From the NCBI RefSeq assembly GCF_000359745.1, contig NZ_AQHN01000061.1, positions 62,001 to 126,000 on the forward strand: a DNA stretch of 64,000 nucleotides. The letters are read 5' to 3'. Below the pieces are notes generated by a model. That model had not been told where the DNA came from. It made no database searches and saw nothing but the letters and a program-made list of their open reading frames with translations. The position numbers and the translations under genes were made by a program. Positions 17,128 through 27,518 of the stretch are shown one piece after another; positions within the stretch are counted from its first letter, which is position 1, and each line of letters opens with the position of its first letter. This stretch comes from Rhizobium freirei PRF 81. GTDB lineage: Bacteria; Pseudomonadota; Alphaproteobacteria; Rhizobiales; Rhizobiaceae.

Positions 17128-18390
17128 ATGGCATTTTCAATTGCGTTGAGGGGCGCAGTCGCACTCGTCATCGGCTCGTCTTTCGCGAGCGCCGCTTTCG
17201 CCGGCGGGCTGGATCGTGGCGGTTACGACATCGACCTGCTCTTCGACAAGGGGCGTTATGTTTTCGAGTCGGGCGTTACCTATGTCATGCCCGATCGCAA
17301 ACTGAAGAACGCCAAGGACATCAACCCGGCCGACGGCAATCTTAACAATCGCAGCCATTCGACCGACGCGTCGTCCAATTATGCAATACCCTATGCCGCC
17401 TTCAAGATCGGCATCACCGAAGACCTCGATTGCATGGCCGACTATTCGCAGCCGTTCGGTGGGCATCTCAGCGAAGGCCTGAACTGGGCTGGCGCCAACA
17501 ATGAAATCGCGGTCAAGGTCCGCACGAACAATTATGGGGCGACCTGCTCGTACAAGTTCGATGTCGGCCCGGGGCAGCTGCGTGTCATCGGCGGCGGCTT
17601 CTATCAGGAAGTCAGCGGCTTCAAGTCACGGCTGGTCTACGCCACTCCGGCGCCGATCTCGGCAGTTTATAATGGCGTTGGCTCGCTTGACATCGACGGT
17701 CACGGCTGGGGCTGGCGTGCCGGTCTGGCCTATGAGATTCCGGAATATGCCTTCCGCACCAGCCTCGTTTACAACAGCCGGGTCAGCTACGATAACCTCA
17801 AGGGCAGCGTCGATTTGACCCAAGTGCCGCCGCCAGTTGTTCCAGGCGGCTTCGGTGGCAAGGTGACGTCCGTCTTCGGATCGGCCGACGCGCCCGACTC
17901 GCTGGAATGGAAGGTTCAGACCGGCATCGCGCCGGACTGGCTCGCGTTCGGCTCGGTCAAGTGGACGAACTGGAGCATTCTGCAGAGCATCGCACTCTGC
18001 CCGAGCTCGACTCGCGGCATGGCCTGCAAGGCGAATGGCCGGACCGAGCTGACGTCGCTTGATCTGCTCTACCAGGACGGCTGGACCATAACCGGCGGTA
18101 TCGGACACAAGTTCAATGATCAGTGGAGCGGTGCGGTCAGCCTGACCTGGGATCGGGGCACGAGCGACGGCTATGGCATGAACAGCGATACGTGGACGCT
18201 CGGTGCCGGTGTTGCCTATAAGCCGACGGAGCATGTTCAGTTCAATTTCGGTGGCGCGCTTGGTCTGATGACATCAGGCAAATCCGGACCGGTCACCCGC
18301 GGCGGCGTCGTCTATGGCAATGATGCCACCTATAGCTTCGGTAATGACTTGGTGGCCGCTCTTCAGACTTCGATGAAGGTCAGCTTCTGA
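17128..18390 (+). CDS. FadL/OmpP1-type outer-membrane transporter
   Basis: 420-residue beta-barrel of the FadL/TodX family, which passes long-chain fatty acids or other hydrophobic compounds across the outer membrane. The ATG at 17128 has GGGGGAG upstream and starts a signal peptide ending SAAFA (cleavage after residue 25). Mature GGLDRGGYDIDLLFDKGRYV, a central LAYEIPEYAFRTSLVYNSRV segment and SLTWDRGTSDGYGMNSDTW are family-like. It ends in Phe, as outer-membrane barrels do. The ligand is not known. Confidence 0.82.
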   Translation: MAFSIALRGAVALVIGSSFASAAFAGGLDRGGYDIDLLFDKGRYVFESGVTYVMPDRKLKNAKDINPADGNLNNRSHSTDASSNYAIPYAAFKIGITEDLDCMADYSQPFGGHLSEGLNWAGANNEIAVKVRTNNYGATCSYKFDVGPGQLRVIGGGFYQEVSGFKSRLVYATPAPISAVYNGVGSLDIDGHGWGWRAGLAYEIPEYAFRTSLVYNSRVSYDNLKGSVDLTQVPPPVVPGGFGGKVTSVFGSADAPDSLEWKVQTGIAPDWLAFGSVKWTNWSILQSIALCPSSTRGMACKANGRTELTSLDLLYQDGWTITGGIGHKFNDQWSGAVSLTWDRGTSDGYGMNSDTWTLGAGVAYKPTEHVQFNFGGALGLMTSGKSGPVTRGGVVYGNDATYSFGNDLVAALQTSMKVSF

Positions 18391-19073
18391 CGATAAACTG
18401 TTGGATGGAATAGGTTTATCACCTATCACTTCAAGTCGCTTTCAGCGCTGCGAGCTCGATCGAGCCTCGCGGCGTTTCCTTGCCGGATAATCGTTCGCCA
18501 GACCGCGAAAAAGCCTGTGTATACGATTCATGGTTAAGGAAATCTCAGCGTCGGTAAAATTTTTGTGACGAATTAGCAACACTCAATTTCAAGAGACTGC
18601 AGGCCCGTGATCAGATCGCAATTTGTCCATTTCCCGCCACAAATGGGGAGCAGCGATTACGTGGGCACAGGGGCAAGCCTTGTAGAAAGTGCGTAAGCGG
18701 TCGATGGGTGAACTTCCACTTTGGCATAAGCAACAATCCGGGATCGGAGCAGTCATGCTTCCGATGCGGGGGGAAAGTCTTTGTCTGCCAAGGGAAGTCG
18801 TCGACCTGACGATGCTTGATCTCACTCATTGGAATACGAATGAGAACGCCGGTTCGACGATGAGATGCGATAACGGCCGCGCAAATGCTGGTTTGGACAT
18901 AATTGCAAGCTATGCTCGCAATTGTGGCAAGCGGCCTCGGTTGACTGCCACTGGAACCGTCCTTTCGAAGGATGATCCAGTCTCGTACGCCATGAGGGAA
19001 AACATTCGCGAATCTGGCAGCGCGTGTACAAACGCCGTGACAGGTCCGAATGGAGCGAAAGAAATCGACTGTT
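18391..19073. other. Long intergenic region upstream of exoR
   Basis: About 680 bases with no supported gene. Open frames on both strands (18689-19081 plus, 18611-19228 minus) have no recognisable product or good start. The length suggests an extended control region or long leader for exoR, whose product is itself a regulator, but I identified no defined operator. Confidence 0.4.
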
Positions 19074-19877
19074 ATGTTTAAGTCCGAGTTCATATCAGCG
19101 AGAGTCATGATGCTCAGCCTGTCCCTGGCCACGGCGATGGTGGTGGCAGGCCAAGCCCGGGCATTTGATATCACTGCCGGCGTCACCAAAGAATCAGGTC
19201 CGTTCGATCTCTTCAAATTCGGCTTCAAGGCCTACAAGAACGGACAGAAGGAAGAGGCGGTCGAAGCCTATCGTTATGCGGCGGAGAAGGGCCACACGGG
19301 ATCGCGATGGGCTCTTGCCAACATGTACGCCGATGGCGATGGCGTCACGCAGAACGATTTCGAAGCCTTCAAGATCTATAGCGAGATCGCCCAGCAGGGC
19401 GTGGAGCCGGGCTCTGAAGACACAGGTTTCTTCATTAACGCGCTCCTGGCTCTTGCGGGCTATTACAAGAAGGGCATTGCCAACAGCCCGGTCAGGGTTG
19501 ATCTCGGTCAGGCTCGCCAGCTCTATTTCCAGGTTGCATCAACCTTCGGTGTTCCCGAGGCGCAGTTCCAGCTTGCGCAGATGATGCTGTCCGGCGAGGG
19601 CGGTGCCGCCAATGTGCAGCAGGCCAAGAAATGGCTGAACCAGGCGCGCAAGAGCGGCCATCCCGGCGCCATGGCCGTGTTTGGCAATCTTCTCTTCCAG
19701 GAAGGACAATCCATTCGCGGACTGGCTTTCATGACGGCCGCACTGGACAAGTGCAAGCCGAAGGACTGCGGCTGGATGGAAGACATACAGGAGCAGGCCT
19801 TCTCGGTTGCCAACGAGAATGACCGCCGTGTCGCAGTCTCGATGGCACATCAGCTCGACGTTGCCGGCTCCGACTGA
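19074..19877 (+). CDS. exoR: Periplasmic regulator ExoR
   Basis: 267 residues. ExoR sits in the periplasm and holds back the ExoS-ChvI two-component system, thereby repressing succinoglycan synthesis and promoting motility in rhizobia. A signal peptide ends GQARA at residue 30. The mature start FDITAGVTKESGPFDLFKFG and the following Sel1-type repeats (EAVEAYRYAAEKGHTGSRWA, QAKKWLNQARKSGHPGAMAV) are near-diagnostic. The ATG at 19074 gives the length known for rhizobial ExoR; an ATG at 19050 would add eight residues. Confidence 0.93.
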   Translation: MFKSEFISARVMMLSLSLATAMVVAGQARAFDITAGVTKESGPFDLFKFGFKAYKNGQKEEAVEAYRYAAEKGHTGSRWALANMYADGDGVTQNDFEAFKIYSEIAQQGVEPGSEDTGFFINALLALAGYYKKGIANSPVRVDLGQARQLYFQVASTFGVPEAQFQLAQMMLSGEGGAANVQQAKKWLNQARKSGHPGAMAVFGNLLFQEGQSIRGLAFMTAALDKCKPKDCGWMEDIQEQAFSVANENDRRVAVSMAHQLDVAGSD

Positions 19878-19936
19878 TCGGCCGACGCCTCGGGCGCAAA
19901 CAGCCGCAATCGACCTGGATCGCTCAGATTTGGAGC

Positions 19937-20728
19937 CTAGTTGCCGAAATCAAGGTGCGCGATCACAGGCACATGATCCGAGGGTTTTTCCCAGGCGCGT
20001 ACATGCTTCTCAATCGCGGTCGCGGTGAGGCGATCGGCAGCTTCCGGCGACAGCATCAGATGATCGATGCGGATGCCGTTGTTTTTCGGCCATGCGCCGG
20101 CCTGATAATCCCAGAATGAGTAAAGCTTGACCGCATCCGTGGTTGCACGCACGGCGTCGGTGAAGCCGAGATGTTCGAGCTCACGGAAGGCTTGGCGCGT
20201 CTGCGGCAGAAACAATGCATCGGTTTCCCAGACCTTCGGATCGAAGCAATCATGCGGCTCCGGGATGACGTTGTAGTCGCCGGCAAGAACGAGAGGCTCC
20301 TCGAGCGCGAGGCGATCCGAGGCGAACTTGCGCAGGCGCTCCATCCAGGCGAGCTTGTAGGGATATTTTTCCGTGTCGACCGGATTGCCGTTCGGCAGAT
20401 AGAGGCAGCAGACGCGCAAAGCACCATGCCTCTCGACCGAGAACACCGCCTCGATGAAGCGGGCTTGCTCGTCGCCGTTGTCGCCCGGCAGGCCGCGCGT
20501 CACTTCGTCCGGCTTGGTCTTCGAGAGGATAGCAACGCCGTTGAAGCCCTTTTGTCCATGCGTCTCGACATGATAGCCGAGCGCCTCGATCTCCAGCCGT
20601 GGAAAGCCTTCGTCGACGGTCTTGATCTCCTGCAGGCAAACGATGTCCGGGCTCGAATCCTTCAGCCACTGACAGAGGTTCTCGATACGCGCTTTGACGC
20701 CGTTGATGTTCCAGGTGGCGATTTTCAT
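19937..20728 (-). CDS. xthA: Exodeoxyribonuclease III
   Basis: 263-residue Mg-dependent AP endonuclease and 3'-5' exonuclease for base-excision repair. Family motifs run in order: MKIATWNINGVKAR at the N-terminus (metal-binding Asn), LQEIKT (catalytic Glu), LPNGNPV, GDYNVIPEPHD (Asp/Asn pair), RIDHLMLSP, and SDHVPVIAHL with the catalytic Asp-His. Full length with no missing residue. It is downstream of erpA on the same strand but separated by a strong palindrome. Confidence 0.95.
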   Translation of the reverse strand: MKIATWNINGVKARIENLCQWLKDSSPDIVCLQEIKTVDEGFPRLEIEALGYHVETHGQKGFNGVAILSKTKPDEVTRGLPGDNGDEQARFIEAVFSVERHGALRVCCLYLPNGNPVDTEKYPYKLAWMERLRKFASDRLALEEPLVLAGDYNVIPEPHDCFDPKVWETDALFLPQTRQAFRELEHLGFTDAVRATTDAVKLYSFWDYQAGAWPKNNGIRIDHLMLSPEAADRLTATAIEKHVRAWEKPSDHVPVIAHLDFGN

Positions 20729-20799
20729 GGGCGGCTCATTCCGTTGCTTCGCCCCGTTTTATCTGCAGTGGATCGACTTGACTACAGCTCATATGAGAA

Positions 20800-20827
20800 C
20801 CGGCCCGGAGCAAGTGCTCCCGGCCGG
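20800..20827 (-). terminator. Strong palindrome between erpA and xthA
   Basis: CCGGCC and GGAGCA pair with TGCTCC and GGCCGG, one C-C mismatch, loop of two bases (20800-20827). On the minus strand it follows the erpA stop by about 30 bases. The T-run is weak (TTCT), so termination is probable but not certain. Confidence 0.45.
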
Positions 20828-20855
20828 CGATCAAGCTGTGGAAAAAGGCTAGGGA

Positions 20856-21188
20856 TCAGATCGCGAAACTCGTGCCGCAGCCGCAGCTTGCGACCGCATT
20901 CGGATTCTTGATCTGAAAGGATTGACCGAGGAGATTATCGACGAAATCGATCTCGGAACCGGCCATATAGACCAAGGAGAGCTGATCGATCAGAACGGTC
21001 GCGTCACCCTTTTCGACGACCACGTCATCGTCTTCCGGGCCGTCGACGAGGTCGAACTTATAGGAAAAGCCGGAACAGCCGCCGCCTTCGACCGCAACGC
21101 GAAGCGCGCGTTTTCCGGCCTCCGCGCCGACGATATCAGCGATTCGCTTTGCCGCGGCGTCCGATAGGGTAACACTTGTCTCAGTCAT
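20856..21188 (-). CDS. erpA: A-type Fe-S carrier / insertion protein ErpA
   Basis: 110-residue A-type carrier that hands Fe-S clusters to apo-enzymes. The three ligand cysteines are present: GGGCSGFSYKF and, near the C-terminus, SCGCGTSF. NPNAVASCGCG is the HesB/IscA signature. Length and the ALRVAVEGGGCSGF context favour ErpA over IscA or SufA, and no isc or suf genes are adjacent. It is divergent from dgt. Confidence 0.88.
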   Translation of the reverse strand: MTETSVTLSDAAAKRIADIVGAEAGKRALRVAVEGGGCSGFSYKFDLVDGPEDDDVVVEKGDATVLIDQLSLVYMAGSEIDFVDNLLGQSFQIKNPNAVASCGCGTSFAI

Positions 21189-21485
21189 ATCTTCCTCCTG
21201 CCGGGGTCAAGATCCGGAGAGAGCCATTCGGCCGTCAAACTTTCAAACGGCTGATATCCATAGCCTTTATCATGAAAGTCAGGCCGGTGACAGCAATGGT
21301 TTCATGGTTGAGCCCCACGCCTTTTTGCTGTTTTCTTGTCTATAGGTATGAAGGCCGCAAAGCGGCGTCAATGGGCCAGGGTATTCGAAAGCCGGATGGA
21401 ATGTCCGAATGCCGGGAACCGACAGCAGAGAAACGACGATCGCGCCCATGGCGGTGCGGGAGCCAAATGCCGGAATGGATTGATA

Positions 21486-22703
21486 ATGACAATTGATACG
21501 CATGCATTGGGTTTCGGGTACGGGGAAAAGGCAGTCTATGCGACAGATCCCTGGGCGTCGCGAGGAAGGCTCTACGAGGAGGGCGGCAGCCCGACACGCT
21601 CCGAGTTCCAGCGCGATCGCGACAGGATCGTCCATACCACCGCTTTCCGCCGGCTGAAGCACAAGACCCAGGTCTTCATTGCCCAGGATGGCGATCACTA
21701 TCGTACCCGGCTGACGCATACGATCGAGGTGGCGCAGATCGCCCGCGCCCTGGCACGCGCCCTGAAGCTGGATGAGGATCTGGCCGAGGGCGTGGCGCTG
21801 GTTCACGATTTCGGCCATACGCCGTTCGGTCATACCGGCGAGGACGCGCTGCATGAGGTGCTGCTGCCCTATGGCGGTTTCGATCATAACGCCCAGTCCC
21901 TGCGCATCGTGACGAAGCTCGAGCGCCGCTACGCCGATTTCGATGGTCTCAATCTCACCTGGGAAACGCTCGAAGGCCTGGTCAAGCATAATGGCCCGCT
22001 GATGACGCCGGACGGCAAGGGCATCCGAGGCCCCGTGCCGCAGCCGATCCTCGATTATTGCGAGATCCACGATCTCGAAATCGCCTCGTATGCCAGCCTG
22101 GAGGCGCAGGTTGCCGCGATTGCCGATGATATCGCTTATAATACCCACGACATCGACGATGGTCTGCGTTCCGGCTATCTGACATTCGAGATGCTGGAGG
22201 AGGTGCCGTTCCTCGCCGGACTGATGGCCGAGGTGAGGGCACGCTATCCGCATCTGGAGCCGAGCCGCTTCACGCATGAGATCATGCGCCGCCAGATCAC
22301 CCGCATGGTCGAGGATGTCATCGCCGTTTCGCAGCAGGCGCTTGCCGAAATCAAGCCGCAGAGCGTTGCCGACATCCGCGCCGCCGGTCGCGTCACCGCG
22401 ACCTTCTCGCCCGAAATGGCCGAAACCGATAAGCAGATCAAACAGATGCTGTTCAAGCGCATCTACCGCCATCCGGATATCATGCGCATCCGCGCCGGTG
22501 CGGCGCAGATCGTCACGGATCTCTTCCGCGCCTATATGGACAATCCGAAGGAAATGCAGAGCCACTATTGGGTCGATCATATCGCCGGGCTCGCCGTCGC
22601 CGCCAAGGCAAGGCACGTCGGCGACTATCTGGCCGGCATGACCGACACCTATGCCATCAGCGCCCACAAGCGGCTGTTTGACCAGACTCCCGATTTGCGG
22701 TAG
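21486..22703 (+). CDS. dgt: dGTPase-like HD phosphohydrolase
   Basis: 405-residue deoxyguanosinetriphosphate triphosphohydrolase-like protein. It removes triphosphate from dNTPs. The HD-domain metal ligands are in order: [12 protein letters not shown] (His78), [15 protein letters not shown] (His107-Asp108), and [13 protein letters not shown] with the later Asp. [24 protein letters not shown] is the family N-terminal block. The ATG at 21486 fits the usual [11 protein letters not shown] start. It is followed by argS after 56 bases, likely one unit. Confidence 0.9.
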   Translation: MTIDTHALGFGYGEKAVYATDPWASRGRLYEEGGSPTRSEFQRDRDRIVHTTAFRRLKHKTQVFIAQDGDHYRTRLTHTIEVAQIARALARALKLDEDLAEGVALVHDFGHTPFGHTGEDALHEVLLPYGGFDHNAQSLRIVTKLERRYADFDGLNLTWETLEGLVKHNGPLMTPDGKGIRGPVPQPILDYCEIHDLEIASYASLEAQVAAIADDIAYNTHDIDDGLRSGYLTFEMLEEVPFLAGLMAEVRARYPHLEPSRFTHEIMRRQITRMVEDVIAVSQQALAEIKPQSVADIRAAGRVTATFSPEMAETDKQIKQMLFKRIYRHPDIMRIRAGAAQIVTDLFRAYMDNPKEMQSHYWVDHIAGLAVAAKARHVGDYLAGMTDTYAISAHKRLFDQTPDLR

Positions 22704-22759
22704 GCAGCGGCGGCGTCGGGCCGATAACGGCCCGCCGAAGCTATTGCGTGGACCAGATC

Positions 22760-24520
22760 ATGAACCTTTTCACCGATTTCGAAGTTAGAATTAAGAACGC
22801 TCTCGAACAAATTGATATCGTGCGAGAAAAGCGATCCGAACTTGACTTCGGGCGTGTCGGAGTGGAGCCGCCGCGAGATGTCAGCCACGGTGACGTCGCG
22901 ACCAATGCGGCGATGGTTCTGTCCAAGCCGCTGGGCATGAATCCACGGGCGCTTGCCGAAATTATCGTTGCGAAGTTGAAGGAAGATGCCGACGTCGCCG
23001 AGGTTTCGGTGGCCGGCCCCGGCTTCATCAATATCCGCCTTTCCGTCGGCTACTGGCAGCGCCTCCTGTCGACGATGATCTCCGAAGGTGAGAAATTCGG
23101 CCGCTCCAGGCTCGGCGAAGGGCAGAAGGTCAACGTCGAGTATGTCTCGGCCAATCCGACTGGGCCGATGCATGTCGGCCATTGCCGCGGCGCCGTTGTC
23201 GGCGATGCGCTGGCGAACCTGCTTGCCTTTGCCGGCTATGCCGTCACCAAGGAATACTACATCAACGACGCCGGCTCGCAGATCGACGTTCTCGCACGCT
23301 CCGTCTTCATTCGCTACCGCGAAGCGCTCGGCGAGCAGGTCGGCGAAATTCCGGCCGGCCTCTACCCCGGCGATTACCTGGTTCCGGTCGGCGAGGCGCT
23401 GGCCAAGGAATTCGGCACCAAGCTGCGCGGCATGCCGGAAGATCAATGGCTGCCCATCGTCAAGGATCGTGCCATCGACGCGATGATGACGATGATCCGC
23501 GAGGATCTGCAGGCGCTGAACGTTCATCACGACGTATTCTTTTCCGAGCGCACGCTGCACGCCAATGGCGCGGCTCTGATCCGGACCGCAATCAACGACC
23601 TGACCTTCAAGGGCCACGTCTACAAGGGTGCGTTGCCGCCGCCGAAGGGGCAACTGCCGGAAGATTGGGAAGATCGCGAACAGACGCTCTTCCGCTCGAC
23701 GGAAGTCGGCGACGATATCGATCGCCCGCTGATCAAGTCGGATGGCTCCTATACCTATTTCGCCGCCGACGTTGCTTATTTCAAGAACAAGTTCGACCGC
23801 GGCTTCAACGAGATGATCTATATTCTCGGCGCGGACCATGGCGGCTACGTCAAGCGCCTCGAGGCCGTGGCGCGTGGCGTGTCGGAGGGGAAGGCCAAGC
23901 TGACCGTCCTTCTCTGCCAGCTCGTCAAGCTGTTCCGCGACGGAGAGCCGGTGAAGATGTCTAAGCGCTCGGGCGATTTCGTCACGCTCCGCGAAGTCGT
24001 CGACGAAGTCGGGCGCGATTCGGTCCGCTTCATGATGCTCTATCGGAAAAACTCCGAGCCGTTGGACTTCGATTTTGCCAAGGTGACGGAACAGTCCAAG
24101 GACAATCCGGTCTTTTACGTGCAATACGCGCATGCCCGCTGCATGTCGGTGTTCCGCCAGGCCAAGGAGGCCTTCCCGGATCTCGATATCGCCAAGCTCG
24201 ACCTGTCAAAGGCCGTCATCGACACGATCTCCGATCCCGCCGAGTTGCAGCTGGTCGCCAAGATTGCGGAATTCCCGCGAATCATCGAAGCTGCGGCACA
24301 GTCGCAGGAGCCGCATCGCATCGCTTTTTACCTATATGATCTAGCAAGTTCCTTCCATGGACACTGGAATAAAGGTAAAGATTTACCTGAATTACGATTT
24401 GTTAACGATAAGAACCGAGAATTGAGCATTGCCAGACTTGGGCTGGTGTACGCTGTCGCGTCGGTTTTGAAGTCGGGTCTTGGTATCACCGGGACCGCAG
24501 CGCCGGATGAAATGCGATAA
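22760..24520 (+). CDS. argS: Arginyl-tRNA synthetase
   Basis: 586-residue class I synthetase for tRNA-Arg. The N-terminal add-on domain starts [11 protein letters not shown]; the HIGH motif is HVGH at 138-141 in [20 protein letters not shown], and KMSKR is at 399-403. The C-terminal DALR anticodon-binding domain holds [16 protein letters not shown] at 22748 is in frame but the ATG gives the standard start. The last 200 bases contain an A/T-rich block with codons unlike the rest (see findings). Confidence 0.96.
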   Translation: MNLFTDFEVRIKNALEQIDIVREKRSELDFGRVGVEPPRDVSHGDVATNAAMVLSKPLGMNPRALAEIIVAKLKEDADVAEVSVAGPGFINIRLSVGYWQRLLSTMISEGEKFGRSRLGEGQKVNVEYVSANPTGPMHVGHCRGAVVGDALANLLAFAGYAVTKEYYINDAGSQIDVLARSVFIRYREALGEQVGEIPAGLYPGDYLVPVGEALAKEFGTKLRGMPEDQWLPIVKDRAIDAMMTMIREDLQALNVHHDVFFSERTLHANGAALIRTAINDLTFKGHVYKGALPPPKGQLPEDWEDREQTLFRSTEVGDDIDRPLIKSDGSYTYFAADVAYFKNKFDRGFNEMIYILGADHGGYVKRLEAVARGVSEGKAKLTVLLCQLVKLFRDGEPVKMSKRSGDFVTLREVVDEVGRDSVRFMMLYRKNSEPLDFDFAKVTEQSKDNPVFYVQYAHARCMSVFRQAKEAFPDLDIAKLDLSKAVIDTISDPAELQLVAKIAEFPRIIEAAAQSQEPHRIAFYLYDLASSFHGHWNKGKDLPELRFVNDKNRELSIARLGLVYAVASVLKSGLGITGTAAPDEMR

Positions 24521-24580
24521 ACGTCACCATTTACCCACATTGCGCTGGCATTAACTGTAGTGTTTGCGAGTGGAACGGTG

Positions 24581-27301
24581 ATGGCAGAAAAACAGTTGGC
24601 GTATCGCGCAAGCGGAAACGACGGGTTCTTTGCGGAGGATGATCCGCTTGCCGAACTCGCCCGCATCGTAGGTTTCGAGCCGCGCCCTGCTGCTCAGCCG
24701 GCTCCCGCCGCGCATCGGCAGGAGCCCGCCTTCAATCTCGAGGACGAGCTTCTTCGCGAATTCGAGCGTTACGATACGCCTCGTATGAGTCCGGCAAATG
24801 ACGTTTCCGCTCCTGCGGCGCAGGCGCCCGCCGTCGAGCAGGCTCCGCGCCCCGCCGAGCCGGTGCGAGCTGAGCCCGTATTCGAAGCGCCGCCGCAGCC
24901 TGTGGCTCCGGCCAAGCCGATCATGGGTGCTCGCGATCTGATCGATGAGCTGGAAATGTCGATTGCTCCGGCTTTGCAGCCGGTTGTTCAGCCTGCTCCG
25001 CAGGCCGCTGTGGTGGAGCCGCCGGTCGCACCTCCGGTCGTCAAGACGCCGCAATCGGCTGCAGCCACCGTTCGGCTACCGCTTGCCAATTTTACGCTGG
25101 CATCTGCCTCGCGCGAGCAGCCCGCTCCGGCCGTAGTATCGCCCGTTGCTCCTCATGCGCCGAATCCCGCGTCTGTCGAGGCAATGTTCGAAGACATGGC
25201 GGTCGATTTCGCACCTGTCGAAGTCGCGAAGCCAGCCTATGAGCCGCAGCCGGTCGCAGCGGCGCAACCAGCTCCAGCGGTCGCCAGGGTGCCCGAGCCG
25301 GCGAAATCTCCGAATGTCGATGCGGCTGCTCTTTCTGCAGAGATTGACGCTTTGCTGGCGGATGTGGATCGTTATCCCGTTCCGTCGAGAGGGAATGCCC
25401 CGCCAGAGAAGGCCGAGCCCATTTTCGGGGATTTCGGTCCTGCCGTTGCCGAGTATCCGGCTGAACCTGTCGCTGCTCCGCAGCATCAGGAAGAGCCGAA
25501 TCCGATCACCTTTGGTGCCGAGGATCCGTTCGCGGGCCAGGACTTCGAGTTCGATCTTGCCGATATCGAGATGGAACTTGCCGAACTCGATTTCGCCGAA
25601 GCTGAAAAGTCCGCCCCAGTCCGTCAACCGGCTCCTTCTGCTTCGTTTGTAGAGCCGGTCGTTTCCCGCGCGACGCCGGTTGCGTCGGCGCCTGTCGCCC
25701 CTGCTCCTGTCGCCGCGGTAGCGCCGCAACCGATACCGGCCGCGCCCGTCGACATGTCTGCCGCCCGCAGCGCTGCCCCGATGTTCGATGCCGATCAGCT
25801 GCTGCCCTTCGACCCGACGGAAATCTCCGACACGGAGGAGCGCGTCGAAACCTTCGAAGGGTCGCACGTTCCGCATCTGCCTGTAATCGAGCCAGAGGAA
25901 CCGATCGCCGTTCCGCAGGAATATGATTTCGACATCGATTCCGAAATGGCGAGCCTCTTGGGTACGCCGGCGAAGGAAGCGGCACCGGAGCCGATCAAGC
26001 CGGCAGCCGCTGCCGCGCTGGGTGTTGCTGCCACCGCCGCCGCTTCTTCCTGGTCGAAGAACGCCGCTGCGCAGCCGGCTGCTGCCGCTGCAAAGCAGCC
26101 GATCGAAGAGTTCGATGAGTTCGAGCGTGCGCTGGAAGAGGATTTCCGCCGCAGCTATCGCGAGGCATCCAGCCCGATTGAGAACGTTGCCAGGATGACG
26201 CTGAACCCGGCAGCGGGTAGCCGTCGTCCCGTTCGCTCCGTGCGCGGCATGGTGACGGCAGCCGCAGTCGTCGCCGTGCTCGGTGCCGGTGCCTATGGTG
26301 CCTATAGCTGGGTCCGTCACGGCGCGCCGATCTCCACCTTCTCCGGCGAGCCGCGCGTCATCACCGCCGATGCCGATCCGGTGAAAGTGGCTCCTGAAAA
26401 TCCGGGCGGCACCGTTGTACCGAATCAGGACAAGGCTGTTTATGACCGCGTGGCTGGCGACAGCACGGCGGCGCCGAAGCAGAAGGAGCTGGTCTCCTCC
26501 AACGAACAGCCGGTCGATGTCGTCCAGAAGACGCTGATCCCCGAATCCATCTCTCCGGATGATGGCAGCGGCGATCAGGTGGCCCCGACGGCGGTCGGAG
26601 AGACCCAGGACCCGCGCCTGCTGCCGAATCAGAACGGCGGCAACGCGAATGTTGCAGCCAATGGTGACGATCAGGTGCCTGCTGTATCGCCGCGCAAGGT
26701 TCGTACGATGATCGTAAAGCCAGACGGTTCGCTGGTCGCGCGGGACGATACGGCTCCGGCGGCTGCCGACAAGCCGCCGGTTGCTGCAGCCAAGCCCGCT
26801 GCGAACAATCAGGTCGCTTCGGCGAATGCCCGGCCGGCGCCAGCCAATACCCAGACCGCAGCTCAGCCCGACAATGGCGATGCCGCAAGTGCCGAAAGCA
26901 CACCGATCCGCGTCGTCAAGACCAATCCGGTCCCGACCACTCGTCCCGAGCCTGCCAAGGCAGCCACTCCGGCTCCGGCGCAGGAGGCTCAGCCCAAGCC
27001 GCAGCCGAAGCAGGTGGCCTCGGCAGCTCCTCCGGCTGCCACCTCTGCTGCAAGCGGCGGTGCTTATGGCGTGCAGATCGCATCTCTGCCGACCGAGGCA
27101 GACGCGCAGAAGTCGCAGGCGAACCTCAAGGTCAAGTTCGCCAGCATCATCGGCAATCACCCGCTTGAGATCCGCAAGGCCGATATCGCCGGCAAGGGCA
27201 CCTACTATCGCGTCCGCGTCGTCGCCGGCACGAAGGATGAAGCCGCAGCCATTTGCGAGCGCTATCGCGCCGCCGGCGGCACCTGCCTGATTTCAAAGTA
27301 A
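24581..27301 (+). CDS. SPOR-domain membrane protein
   Basis: 906 residues. The first 550 are a Pro/Ala/Glu-rich, probably disordered cytoplasmic part. A single membrane helix follows (TAAAVVAVLGAGAYGAYSW, near 562-580), then a disordered periplasmic linker and a C-terminal SPOR domain (GAYGVQIASLPTEADAQKSQ to GGTCLISK, residues about 830-906). SPOR domains bind denuded septal peptidoglycan, so a role in cell division or growth-pole remodelling is likely. Its place between argS and nagZ is conserved in related bacteria. Confidence 0.82.
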   Translation: MAEKQLAYRASGNDGFFAEDDPLAELARIVGFEPRPAAQPAPAAHRQEPAFNLEDELLREFERYDTPRMSPANDVSAPAAQAPAVEQAPRPAEPVRAEPVFEAPPQPVAPAKPIMGARDLIDELEMSIAPALQPVVQPAPQAAVVEPPVAPPVVKTPQSAAATVRLPLANFTLASASREQPAPAVVSPVAPHAPNPASVEAMFEDMAVDFAPVEVAKPAYEPQPVAAAQPAPAVARVPEPAKSPNVDAAALSAEIDALLADVDRYPVPSRGNAPPEKAEPIFGDFGPAVAEYPAEPVAAPQHQEEPNPITFGAEDPFAGQDFEFDLADIEMELAELDFAEAEKSAPVRQPAPSASFVEPVVSRATPVASAPVAPAPVAAVAPQPIPAAPVDMSAARSAAPMFDADQLLPFDPTEISDTEERVETFEGSHVPHLPVIEPEEPIAVPQEYDFDIDSEMASLLGTPAKEAAPEPIKPAAAAALGVAATAAASSWSKNAAAQPAAAAAKQPIEEFDEFERALEEDFRRSYREASSPIENVARMTLNPAAGSRRPVRSVRGMVTAAAVVAVLGAGAYGAYSWVRHGAPISTFSGEPRVITADADPVKVAPENPGGTVVPNQDKAVYDRVAGDSTAAPKQKELVSSNEQPVDVVQKTLIPESISPDDGSGDQVAPTAVGETQDPRLLPNQNGGNANVAANGDDQVPAVSPRKVRTMIVKPDGSLVARDDTAPAAADKPPVAAAKPAANNQVASANARPAPANTQTAAQPDNGDAASAESTPIRVVKTNPVPTTRPEPAKAATPAPAQEAQPKPQPKQVASAAPPAATSAASGGAYGVQIASLPTEADAQKSQANLKVKFASIIGNHPLEIRKADIAGKGTYYRVRVVAGTKDEAAAICERYRAAGGTCLISK

Positions 27302-27345
27302 TCAGTCCGGGCTGCCGAGCGTAGCTCGACCTAAGTTGAAACAAT

Positions 27346-27385
27346 CCGCCCGCAGAGACGAACCTGCGGGCGGGTTTGCGTTTAA
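27346..27385 (+). terminator. Terminator-like hairpin after the SPOR gene
   Basis: CCGCCCGCAG (27346-27355) pairs with CTGCGGGCGG (27364-27373), a perfect 10-bp stem followed by a broken T tract (GTTTGCGTTT). It probably reduces read-through into nagZ. Confidence 0.55.
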
Positions 27386-27518
27386 CGGCTTCCCATCCGG
27401 GCATTTGACGACCGGATCCGAGCTTCCGAGGCCGTCGTTTCCGTCGATCTGCGCTGTTCTTGTGCATCTCGCCTTGACGTCACTCGCGTTTCGCGACGTC
27501 AGTCTCTATGATTCGGAT

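Noticed and set aside
18611..19228. Overlapping frames on both strands upstream of exoR
   Set aside because: Neither has a recognisable product or good start, and the minus-strand frame runs into the exoR signal peptide.
25076..27160. 694-codon antisense frame over the SPOR gene
   Set aside because: Arg-rich, low-complexity shadow of a Pro/Ala-rich gene.
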